From Dactylonectria macrodidyma (Eukaryota; Ascomycota; Sordariomycetes; Hypocreales; Nectriaceae), in NCBI GenBank assembly GCA_020744425.1, contig JAGMUV010000022.1, positions 992,001 to 1,056,000 on the forward strand: 64,000 nt of DNA. Direction: 5' to 3'. Below the pieces are notes generated by a model that did not search any database, was not told the DNA's origin, and was given only the letters and a program-made list of their open reading frames with translations. A program made the position numbers and the translations under genes. Shown here piece after piece: positions 23,560 through 34,052 of the stretch. Each line of letters begins with the position of its first letter. The first letter of the stretch is position 1.

Positions 23560-24310
23560 CCGTAGTAGAAGGCTTTAATGTGGGCGCGGTCTTACATCGC
23601 CTTGCGCTTTACATCTCGGGTCATTGACTTCTTTATATGAAAGGTATGTTTCTAACGCTTCATAAAGCGTTAAGACTAGCTAAGTAAAGCTCTATTAGAC
23701 CGGCCGCATGCCTTCAAAATAGCATTTGCTTGGTATTGAAGAGACCGAAGTTGAATGTGGTGCCCTTGTGTAACCTGGCGATATGCTTAATACAGTATTG
23801 CCTGCTCCTGCAAGTCGGTTAAGAGAGTGTTATTACTGCCATTTTAAGTAACAGGCTTCTTTCCTTTAAGACGCGACCACAGCCTGTCATACTTGACTTA
23901 CAGCTTTCAAGATGCTGCGACTGCAGTAGGAAAGAAACCCTCTTGCAAAAGCTCTACTATAGCAATAGTGCGTTGTTCGAGGTTCGCATTAGTGTACTGC
24001 AAAAAGTTAGGCTCGCTAGTATCAGAGTTAATCCATTTTGACGTTATAGATTTCTCTACTTCTAGGCTATCAGATGGGCTATTCCGATCATGAATTAATG
24101 AAGAACTCATAATGTTGTAATGGTTTGAAGTTGTAGTGTTTTCGTGATGCCCTCAATCGCAGGTTATAGTAATGTGGGGTTGTGGTTGCAGATGCGTCAT
24201 CGCGCCGGAAAAGGAATACGCTGTTGCAAATAAGAGAGTTATTTTATCAAACGTAGGTACATGATTTTACTAGTGCACACAACCTATTTCCTATGTACCT
24301 TTTTTTTTTT
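23560..24310. other. No supported gene
   Basis: Short AT-rich frames on both strands (23893-24110) mirror each other and have no motifs. A T-run lies at 24300-24312. I see no transposon ends. Confidence 0.4.
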
Positions 24311-24499
24311 TTAGCTTGGCCGGTCGCTAATAAATCGGCTGGTCAACGGACCCCCCGTGAGGGGTTGAGCTGAAGTGAAATGACGAGACCCCCCTAGTAG
24401 TTTCTCGGCAGCATAATGGATGCGCAGGAAACTGACAAGGTCGGATAGCTTGAGATATTTGGAGATAATTTCCAAAATCTCCGGAGGAAAAATTGCCAT
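24311..24499 (-). pseudogene. F-box fragment
   Basis: From Met at 24499 the frame gives MAIFPPEILEIISKYLKLSD followed by LVSFLRI, a typical F-box helix pair as found at the N-terminus of fungal F-box/ankyrin proteins, where it links to SCF ubiquitin ligase. The frame then diverges and stops after 62 codons. Confidence 0.55.
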
Positions 24500-24649
24500 A
24501 TTAAAAGACCGGTAAAGCATGTGGTTCCGCCTTTTAACTCTTAAAATCAAATAACTTACGAAAAAAAAAAGTAAAGAGAAGGCGCTCTTATACAGTATAC
24601 TCATGCTCTCCACTTTTGCACTCTCTTCATACAGTAACGGCCGCGATAA

Positions 24650-24745
24650 CTGTCGCCATTTCCAGAATGGACACCTCGAGGTAGTCAAGCTATTCATTAA
24701 GAAAGGTGCTCCACCAGGGTGGCATCTAAAAAACGCTTCTTTAGT
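24650..24745 (+). pseudogene. Ankyrin-repeat remnant
   Basis: The plus-strand frame contains NGHLEVVKLFIKKGAPPG, the diagnostic second half of an ankyrin repeat. It faces the F-box fragment in the opposite orientation, so the two are probably pieces of one F-box/ankyrin gene scrambled by an inversion. Confidence 0.5.
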
Positions 24746-25156
24746 CAGCACATACCCTAAGGCTGCCCAACTCCCGATAAATATGGATAGCATCGCACCT
24801 CTGCAGCTTGTGGCCAGTTTTCATCTCTTCACGTCCTAACGTCCACCAGTTGAAGAAATATGTTCGGCGGTGCCTCATGGCATACAGCTTGACTACAAAA
24901 AGATTTGATTAAGCCAGAGGAGAAGGGCGCTGGAAAATTCCACCCTAGTATTGTATTGGATCTTCTCCTTACGGCAAAGAAGCTGGGTTAAATAACCAGT
25001 AGGACAGATTTGTTCCTCGAGCTGCACATGTTTGACACCCCAAACCAACACCGTTATACCGAAAGCCCTATGCTCAACATGTGGCTCAAACTGTTTGAGC
25101 AGTATGCTCGAAAATTACCTTCTTATCTGTTGATATCTTAGTATTAAACGAGTCGC
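24746..25156. other. No supported gene; 3' flank of the oxygenase gene
   Basis: No motif-bearing frame. It should include the 3' untranslated region of the minus-strand oxygenase that ends at 25157. Confidence 0.35.
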
Positions 25157-28100
25157 TTAGTTTTCATTTAAGATATATTTATACTCACTAGTTGGGAAAG
25201 GTCCCCACTGGCTGCCGTCTTCAGACAAGAACACTTTGAATGCCCCGTTCACCGTCTTGCTCTTCATCTCACCAGCATGTCCAGGTGCCCGTCTAAAGTT
25301 GTTCAGTCGGGCACATGTGCGGAGCATGCTAGCCCCCGCAACAGTGACGATGGCACGCCCGAGACAGGCATGGGGACCCCAGCCATGGTGGATGTAGAGA
25401 TTATCTGGCCGATCTAGTTTGATTTCGTACGGATCAGGGAACTTGGAAGGATCAAGACCGGCAGTCACAAAATTGGTGAATACTGTGTCTCCGCTTTTGA
25501 CAGACACGACGTCGGGACCGTCTTGCACGTCTATTTTGTCGGCACCTCTGACGCGAATCAAGCCGAAGGCTGGTGTGGATAAACGGAATCTGTTCCTCTT
25601 GATCAGGATGGAACCTCCTAGACGGTGTGAGTGGTGAGAACCATACCCTTCTAGAGCGTACTTCTTGAGCTTCTCGAAGGCCTCCGACTCGTCAGACAGT
25701 GCGAGCTTCTTGATCTCAGGCCAGTGCGAGTAGTACTTGTCCGACAAGTACAGGTCAATCATCTGAGCCCACTATAACATTCAGTGAATAATATTCTTTT
25801 TACAGAAGGCTCCAGTAAACATACCCCCTGGGCCTGAGTAGCAGATGCGGCAGCAGCAGTGGAGATAATTGTCCAGACAGTGTCATCGACACCTCGTCCG
25901 CCATCAAGTAGTCTTTCGACTAGTTGGTCGCCGAAGCTGTTCAGGGTCGTATCGGCGGGTTGCATGCTGAACATCTGTTTCAGTGAAGGAAAATGTCTTG
26001 ATTTAATGTCAGCAACTGTCTGCTGCATCACCTTCCCTATTCGCTTCGCTTCCTTAGCCGCCACAGTGCGGTTCTTGAATGACTTTGCTGTGTCCAAGTC
26101 GAGGAAGACGTAACCGAAGAGATGGCCGAGCGCATCGGCCAGCGATTCCTCTGTATAACTGTTGGACCCTCCGCCATTGCTCTTCAGCGGGATAGCAAAG
26201 AAACGACCGACGAATGCCGAATGCGCAAGATTTCCGATGCTTTTCGAGGTTAGTGGATTGTGGAGGCCATACGCGATATCACCTACTCCTTCACCACGTC
26301 CACTTGGTACGAGTCGCCAATCTTGCGACTGTTCTGACGAATGAGTTTGGTGGTCGTCTCTTCGTAGAATCGCCGCACTTCTTCGAGGCCATTTTCGGGG
26401 CTGTACAAACAGTCCTGGTCCACGACTCTCTGCCGGGCATTGGCGGGACTATCTCCGCTGAGCATGCAGTCATGGTGAGTGAGTTGAAAGGTATGTGGGC
26501 CCCCTTGTTATGATATCAGCTTTTATTACGTGAAACTGAAGAGAGGGGCTGAGATGGAGGTGGGCAACTAACATGGGACGCGGAACTGCGACTGGTTCTC
26601 CAGCGTATTGACAACGCCCTGCCACGTATTAATTGGTTTTGGCGGGCCAACGAACACTGGCTTGTTGAAATCCAGGTCCTGCGAGGTGCCGAGCTTGTCG
26701 AAGATCTCCTTATTTCCTTCTGGAGTGGTGAAGGGATACAGAGCGGACACGCTGTTTGCCCGATACCACCCAGGGAACGCCCTCATCAGGAGCTTATACA
26801 TCACTCCGCCTCCGGCAACATCATAGTCAGAACTAGCCTCATTGAAACTATTCTCAGGTTAGCATAAATGCAAGACAAATTGTGAAACTCTACAAAAGTC
26901 GGATAGCTCACCCGAAGCTTGTCAGGTTTGAGGGGTTGTAATCCACCGAGTAGAACCTGTCTCCGCGAACCAGTGCGACAGCATCAGAGAGGATAGAAAA
27001 GGAGGTTGTGAATCCGGGACACAGCCCAGAACCTGGAACGATTGGTTTCTTGACATCCTCGGCTAGCAGTCCTGGATAAAGCTCGATGTTGTCTGGATGT
27101 CCGTAGAGCGCCTCAACTGTTTTGCCAGATTAGCACAGAAATGTCAACTCATAAGCAGTCTTCAATCTTACGAGCTTCAGCAATAGATGGATCGGGGTTC
27201 ACGTCCGCTGATAAGAATTAACTATAATGCTTTTCCAAGAGAACAGGGTGTCCGACTTACTGAACGAATAATATGGCTTCAGCTTAAAGAACTCTCTGAA
27301 TTCATTCAGTGACGCTAGGCCCCACTCTCGCCCTTGCCAAATTCCGTATATCTCGATGACCTTCAGAACACGGGGGATATTCCGAGCCCCAAACGCTCCT
27401 ACAGATAGTCAAGACACAGTCAGTGAATTAATCGAATGAATAGACCAAGGAGGATCACGTACCAGCTACGCTCTCAGTGGCAGCTTGGAGAAGTTCGACG
27501 AGCCCATCATCCGCGAAGCTTCCATCCTTCGCCCTCTCCAAGCCGCCAAACGTCCATTTCTCGGGATCTCGAGGCATATTCGTGGTCCACTGGCGGACAC
27601 CTTGGAGGAACTTATCGACAGGGATATCGTCTGAGGGGACACCTCATAGTAAGCACAGGGCTCCGAGTAGGAGCATGTATACGACTCACCGATGCTGACA
27701 TTTGGGCCGAAGATTTTGTGAAAGAGTTCATTTGTCCACTTCTCATCTTGAGCACTCGTAGCACTATGCCATCGATAGATCATGTTGAATTCAACGCTGA
27801 CTTGGTTGCCAATTCCTCGAGGGGTCCCCTCCGAGTCAAAGACAGTATCGAAGTCTTCTCGCGGGTCCAATTTCCAATCGGAATGGATGGGGTTACGGTT
27901 AAGATTTAAAATGGTTCGCAGGTAGTCACCCAGGATAATGTTGATGTACAGACCACAGGTGATGCTGGAGTAAGTTGGTCAGCACAAGCAGCCATCAAAT
28001 AGAGCGCAATATCTTTGGTCGAGAACTTACAGTCTTCCCGTCTGAAACAGATCATTGTCACGTTTTGATTGAGCCTTGCTGTAGTCGGGATCGTTTTCAG

Positions 28101-29164
28101 TCATACCCGCCGGTAGGCTGAAGCGCCCACGCTCGTTGATGGTTGCCAACTCCTGCACAATGTAGTTATGGAAGCGATTGAAGGCTACAACGAGAACACA
28201 AACACCGGGAGGCTGACTGAGAAATCGGCTTTCGGAAAATGTGTCTTTTTTCAAGAGCCCATCCTTGAAAGTCCGCACTCTCTTTTGCTCATCCATATTG
28301 TTGCCGTACAGCGGGCCCAAGTCAAGATATGATGAATTTCTTAACCTGGTTCTGTCTGTCTCGTCGGTGTGGAAAAGATCTGTGTGGCATTTAGAATAGC
28401 CCGAACCTAAAATAGTGTTTTGGGAGATTGCGGTATTACCATGGATGATGATGGTTGCGAAGTGGAAGAGACTGCTAGAAACCTTCGTAGGGTGTTCCTT
28501 TATAGACGTCTTTCGCGCCAGAAGACCTGATACTGTTAGCCTCCTTTCCGTCTTGACTATATAGATAGCCTACTTTCGAAAATAACTGATGGATCTGGAA
28601 GATTGAGAGGCCCTTGATGCTTTGGAGCGACGCTTCGAGCGTAATGGCTTCCTGCGGCACCGAGTTTGGGATATGCGATGTTCTATAAAATTACTAGTTG
28701 GGTCTCCAGGCTCGCCACTTCTCAAACCGGCAAACTTACGTTGTTGGAGCCATCAGCGGTGCGGTATCTGAATTCGTCTCCCAGATACGAAATCGGCGGA
28801 TGCCGCAGGTTGCGCCACAGAGTGTCGATGAACCTTGCATTGAGGTCACCCCTAAGCTTAGAGTCATCTGGCAGAGACGAGGCAACTTGGATAATGTTTT
28901 CCACCTGATACGGCAGAGGTTCGATTAATTTTTCGGCACGTCACTCGTTAATCCGACAAGTGCTAGAACACCTACGAGGTATGTGCGATCATCAATCTGA
29001 CCGCCCTTCGAAATCACATCCTTGACCCCAGCAAGTAGACTCAAATTGGGCAGAACGCGGCCCGTTTGGCTTAGAAGATCGTGCCGAGCTTCTTTCAGAA
29101 GCTCGACTAGGCGTGACTGCACGTCGCCGTCCTTGGTTGGCTGGCTTTCGCTGGAGGAGTCCAT
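25157..29164 (-). CDS. Linoleate diol synthase-like (Ppo) fatty-acid dioxygenase-cytochrome P450 fusion
   Basis: Fourteen exons: 29164-28976, 28904-28740, 28682-28574, 28526-28440, 28379-28031, 27964-27690, 27630-27463, 27398-27261, 27207-27172, 27116-26912, 26847-26573, 26503-26287, 26239-25825, 25771-25157. They total 3243 nt (1080 aa) with consistent phases and GT..AG introns. The N-terminal haem peroxidase-like dioxygenase has FRYRTADGSNN, IIIHDLF (distal His about 183), SSYLDLGPLYG and FNMIYRWHS (catalytic Tyr 363, proximal His 366). The C-terminal P450 has the haem-thiolate loop HHGWGPHACLG (Cys about 1012). Such enzymes oxidise linoleic acid to a hydroperoxide, which the P450 domain turns into a diol or related oxylipin signal. 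The I-helix reads ATQAQ where diol synthases have Ala-Asn-Gln, and no plain ExxR is visible after YALEG, so the P450 product may differ or the domain may be impaired. An in-frame start 54 nt upstream (29218) is an alternative. Confidence 0.93.
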
Positions 29165-30537
29165 GTTTGCGTCAAGAAATGTTCTCGGGAAATGAAAATG
29201 AGAGGATTGTTTACCCATTCGTAGCTACAAATGGGCAGACTTCTCAGCTTATAAGTAGGAGCAATCAAACATGTGATATAACGCAACTCAAACCAATAAC
29301 CACTCGAGTTAGAACTTTGACGCATGTAAGGTACTTTTTCTAACTAACCTTATACACGGTTACAGCTACACAGTGTTTTAAGAAATCACATGTAAAATCG
29401 TCATACGTGACATAATATACAGTACAACAGTAAGTGCTTCGTATAGACATCCACAGCAGCTTGTATTGATGGCCGCATAGTGCAGAAGATTTCATCGAAG
29501 ATTACGCGTCTTGCACTTTGACACAATAATGACGTACTGGCCAGTAGATATTGAGGGGTTTCATCCGGCAGTTCGAATATGCATAAGCCACTTACTTCTC
29601 GCCAAAGTCAGCTCGACGACTCTCCCAGGCAGCAACTAACGCGGACCTTTCCATCTTGAAATCGGCTTTTATTAAACCTCGATGACCATTGGTTCCTTAA
29701 AAAATGATTTCGTATTGACATCATACTTAGTTGACCTCGCCGTTCCAACAACGGTAAGCTGAAAGATGCGTCTGACATTGTCCGAAGTGAGGCGTCATGA
29801 AGTAGGGTGGTTGCTAGCACTATTGGATGTTGTTTTCAGCTAACTCTGCCGTGCATCCGTCGACTGCGGGAGAGATATTTCCTACTAGGTTGATGTTGTG
29901 TCACCGTAAGACTTGTGGTAGGAATGGTAGCCTCTTTTCTGTAGTATGATTCTCAGCCGACAGTCTCAGTCATCAATGTCTTATTAGCATTTGGCATGTG
30001 AAGAGAGGTTGTCTCAAATTAACCATGGTTTGACACGTGAAGAGGTTGTCTCAAATGAACCATGATTTGACATGTGAAGAGGTTGTCTCAAATGAACCAT
30101 GTGAGGATATCGCGTCGAATCAATCAGGAACTTCAAGTCCGGAGTACCCTGTAACGTTAATACTATCACTGAAGCGTTCTGGGAAACTGATTTACAAATG
30201 TCGCATTTACATGCTTACGGCGCTACATGTGTGTAGTCAAGGGATGTATGTTAGCGTTAAGGATAGGGTAGCAGAGACCGCCTTATCACATTGAACAGGA
30301 CGTGATTTTATTGTGGTGTCTATGCCGTAGTAAGATATAAGATTCTCATACTAGCTACTTCGATGGAAACTGAAAACTATGGACACCAATGCACTATAGG
30401 AAAAATACAACCACCATTTTACCTACCTGCCGAGCTGTCTATCATCGTGCAACATTATACAATAATCAAGTGCTGTCTCTCACAAACCAACCTTTTGTTG
30501 TCCTCCACGTTGTCTATTGATTCAACTTCCGCACATC
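29165..30537. promoter_or_regulatory. Divergent intergenic region between the Ppo-like and DUF2235 genes
   Basis: The two genes are transcribed away from each other across about 1.37 kb, so their promoters share this stretch. It contains a three-copy 37-bp tandem repeat on the DUF2235 side. No protein-coding frame in it shows motifs. No specific transcription-factor site can be asserted. Confidence 0.45.
29995..30104. repeat. 37-bp minisatellite, three copies
   Basis: Units start at 29995, 30034 and 30071 and share GTGAAGAGGTTGTCTCAAAT followed by GAACCATG(A/G)TTTGA. Copy 1 has a 2-bp insertion and one substitution. Copies 2 and 3 are almost identical, so the expansion is recent. Confidence 0.85.
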
Positions 30538-32198
30538 ATGGCACCGAACTCCCCCAAGTTGGCAAGCTACAAGCGCATAATCCTCTGCGCCGACGGTACA
30601 TGGTTGGCGTCGGATTTGGGTGATGCGTCCAAGCGGTCCAACGTCGCCATACTTGCTCGAGCGATTGCTAGCACCGGCATCAATGAGGATGGTTTAGCCG
30701 TCAAGCAGGTTGTATCTTACCATTCAGGCCTCGGTTCGGGGGACCTGCCCTTCCAAAAGGCAATATACGGTGAGTATCGCCTCGAATCGCACTCTTTCCA
30801 CCTGAGGACACTTGGTTGACTGATCTTTTCTTTTGCGCTTACAGGCGGCCTGGGCTGGGGTCTTGACAATGATGTTTGCCAGGTCTATGAATTCATCTCC
30901 AACAACTATGAGCTGGGTGACGAGCTTTCCTTCTTTGGCTTCTCGCGTGGGGCCTTCACCGTCCGTTCTGTCGCCGGCCTCGTTTGCGACGTCGGGGTCC
31001 TCTCGGCGGTGCACATGCCCCGGTTTGCGGAAATGTGGCAGGCGTATCGACAAAATACAAGTGGCGAGTCATTTAGGCGCTCCACTTGGTACCGCAATCA
31101 TGCCAAAGAAGTGGGGTTGATAGACGTGAGGGTCAAAATAGTTGGCGTTTGGGACACAGTTGGCGCTCTGGTAAGTGACACAAGTCGTATCACAAATGCC
31201 TTCCAATGTGCTGACGTCTGGATGAAGGGTATTCCAGAATGGGGCTTTGTGAAGTGGCTCACGAAGGCCGGCGTCCCCGTCAACAAGCAGTACGCTTTCC
31301 ATAACACGAATTTATCAGAACGTGAGTATTACGAGACACACGGAAAGTGTCCAATAACTAAATAAAGCTCTCGACTAGGTGTGGACTATGCCTTCCAAGC
31401 CCTTGCTATCGACGAGAAAAGATTGACCTTTCCTCCTACTATTTGGCACAAAACCCATGATAGTCCAGCGAAGGAACTGCAGCAATGTTGGTTCCCAGGC
31501 GTACATGGAAACATTGGCGGGCAGGCGGATTTCCCACCCACCGCCGGCGATCAGGGAGAGATTGGGAACAACACATTGGCGTGGATGGTGAGCTCTACGC
31601 ATCCAACTTGCTTACTACACTGCAGTTGGTTAACTGAGTCGTGTCAATCTAGGTGGACAACGTCTCCGGCATGCTCACCTTTGAAGAGGACGCGATCAAC
31701 GCACTCATTGAGGAGCACCGGCTGGCAATCAATAACCTCACCAATGGTTGGGGTTCCGGACCAATCGTGGACAACTTCTCTGGGATACAAGGTGCCTTCT
31801 TCCGACTTCTCGGACGGCAAGACCGCACACCTGGCCACTATTCAAGGGATCCGGGAGACGGCACCAGTGGCGCTACGAATGAATTCTTCCACCCTATGGT
31901 CCGAATCCGCGAAAGGAAGGTCAAGTCTTGGAGCCCGCCGTCGATGCAAGGGTGGGCTCTTGTAGAGCCCGACGAAAAGAGAGGGTGGAAATGGGTGAGG
32001 CAGGGCGTTCAGCCTTTGCCAGAGTACGTGATGCGCGAGGACAAGAGAATGAGTCTCGCGTATAATGCAGCTGGGGCCATCAATTTCAAAGCTGGGGAGA
32101 GTTTGTCCCGGTTGCTCTGTCCAAGAAACATTCTGCTGGAGCTGGATAGAGACAATGGGATTGTAATGGGCAGGGACAATGGGGTCGTACACGAGTAA
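30538..32198 (+). CDS. DUF2235 alpha/beta hydrolase (Tle1-like phospholipase fold)
   Basis: Five exons (30538-30769, 30845-31170, 31228-31321, 31379-31587, 31653-32198) sum to 1407 nt, 468 aa, with consistent phases. The start MAPNSPKLASYKRIILCADG has the N-terminal DGT motif of DUF2235. The nucleophile elbow is GFSRGAFTVRS (Ser about 111). The acid lies in VGVWDTVGALG and the histidine in FPGVHGNIGG. All are classic for the family, whose bacterial members include the type VI secretion phospholipase Tle1. Fungal members are uncharacterised cytosolic hydrolases. The 57-nt intron 31171-31227 is a multiple of three, so its retention would insert 19 residues. The C-terminus has a small internal repeat (RDNGIVMGRDNGVV). 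It is divergent from the Ppo-like gene. A role in freeing fatty acids for the neighbouring oxygenases is an inference. Confidence 0.9.
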
Positions 32199-34052
32199 TG
32201 GATTGATCAGGGAGGATTTCTACTAACTTCAATAGCTTGCATGCATAGTGAACAGGCTCGATCGTGAATCCGAGTTCTCAAACATCGTGAAGGAGGGCGG
32301 CTGATAAATGGGCACCTAGATGCCCAAATTATGTCAGCAGTCATTTGTTAATTAGGCAGTTCTGGGCATATCTGAGGTTGGAAGAGTTGCTCACGCAATT
32401 AGCTCCGACTTCAGAGCCCGTCGCGCCCTTAACCGCATCACCAGATCCAGTTCCAGTTTTAACTCCCACACCAGAAAGCGATTCAGCGGTACCAGAGGTA
32501 GCCCCATCCCTTCGCGCAAGAAGCGCGTGGTACGCGGCACAACCCGCTGGAAGCGTCAAGACCAACCGCCATGTCGATATTAGGCGAGTTGACCGAGCTC
32601 TGCATCGAACCCATCTCCCAAGTGTTGCAGACTTTATCAAAGTTGTCAAGACATGAAAGAATGGTAGCACCAATATAAGTAAGACATGTGAGCAGCCCCT
32701 CGTAAATCCTACCTCACAGGGAGGATGTAGCTAATTCTCTCAACAGAAATACGGACCTTCGATTAGGTCCCCAATAACATGCTGCACGGGTTTCTTAACG
32801 TCTGGCAGGTAGATGGAGTACTCCAGAAGATCTGGCTGCCCCTACCGTTTTTCTGTGTTGCGATGGGAGTCAACTCGTGACAGGAGACGAGCTTGTTGTC
32901 GATGGTGGACATTTAGGCTGGTGATGGTACAAAGTAGCTGGCCCGATGTATTCCTCCGTGGAAAAGTTTGAGACAATATCACATGCAAACTGAGAAGCGG
33001 ATGCCTGCTGTAGGCTGAAAAACACTGCCTCCTTTTACCAGTGCCGAATGGCACTTCCACTTACGTCAAACGTGGTCATGGTACATGCAAGCTGAAAAGA
33101 GGCGAGGTGTTCAGCTAGTGTAGTGGGGAGATAGGCTTATTGGAGGATAAGAAGGTAATGGGTCGAGATGGGGTGGGTGTGACTATAGATAGCCAATTGA
33201 TTCTCCATAAGTAGGTGAGCTGGATTGATGTCTCCGTAGATCAAGTAGCTCTGTGATATTACCATGCGATCGAAATTGCGGAAGCAGGGCAATAACTACG
33301 CTGGTATCCTGAATCTCGCCTTCCGTCCCTCACAGTCGATCGTTTCCACCTATGTTAGTTAATAGGTTAGGTTCATTGACCACTATGTACGTCATTTTCA
33401 AGTCATAATCATATCCGCACATTTTTCTATATCATGGGGGTCACTTCTCCGCTCTTGTAAGTTTAAGGTGTGACAAACATTGTCATTTGCTAGCCAGCCG
33501 TTGACAGGCTGAGAGGAATCGTGGCTGCTTACATTCAGCATACTTTTAGTCCCCAGGCTCGTAACCAAACCAACACGAACCCTATTTTCTGCACCTTATG
33601 TCTCGGCATGTGAAATCGCGAAGAAATGAGGCCTGGGGTCCAGAGAGGCAATCGGTGTTATCTTTAGCGTCCTCCTACTCTTCCAAATGTCCATTGACCT
33701 GGAAACTGCCTTTCTCGAGTCCAAGGGTTATTGTGTCAGCAAGAGTCGTTTCAACGTGGTGACTGGCTGAGGCTGGATTTGAGGCTGAAGTTTCTGGCAT
33801 GCTTTCTCCGCCATTTGCGTATACCCGCTGACGTTTGCAATGCAGGCTAAAGTTGCTGGGTGCACCAATGACTCTTACTAGGGAATACAAAGAGGTGGTG
33901 ATCATGAAGAAGGAAGAAATGAATTATAAATACCCTTTGCTGGCTTTCTTTCCTCTCCTTCTTAGCAACTCAGCAACTCATCATATCATCTCCCATTCAA
34001 TTCTACTCTTACAAACTCAAGAATCCTAATACAAGCTCTATCAACTACAGCT
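32199..34052. other. Unassigned; possible broken minus-strand gene; lipoxygenase promoter
   Basis: A plus-strand frame at 32345-32656 (Pro/Thr-rich, 103 codons) and minus-strand stretches between 33085 and 32640 (for example SASQFACDIVSNFSTEEYIG and LLEYSIYLPDVKKPVQHVIG, in different frames) could be exons of an unrecognised or decayed gene. The last few hundred bases serve as the promoter of the lipoxygenase. Confidence 0.3.
33925..33932 (+). promoter_or_regulatory. TATA-like box of the lipoxygenase gene
   Basis: TATAAATA lies about 120 bp upstream of the lipoxygenase ATG and is followed by a pyrimidine-rich tract (about 33945-33962), the usual arrangement near fungal transcription starts. 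Confidence 0.4.

Noticed and set aside
26240..26286. In-frame stop in the Ppo-like gene after VDVVKE
   Set aside because: It lies in a 47-nt GTAGGT..AAAAG intron; splicing it restores VKDIGNLAHS and the phase of all later exons.
32345..32656. 103-codon Pro/Thr-rich frame downstream of the DUF2235 gene
   Set aside because: The DUF2235 frame already ends properly at 32198 and no splice connection or family motif supports this frame.
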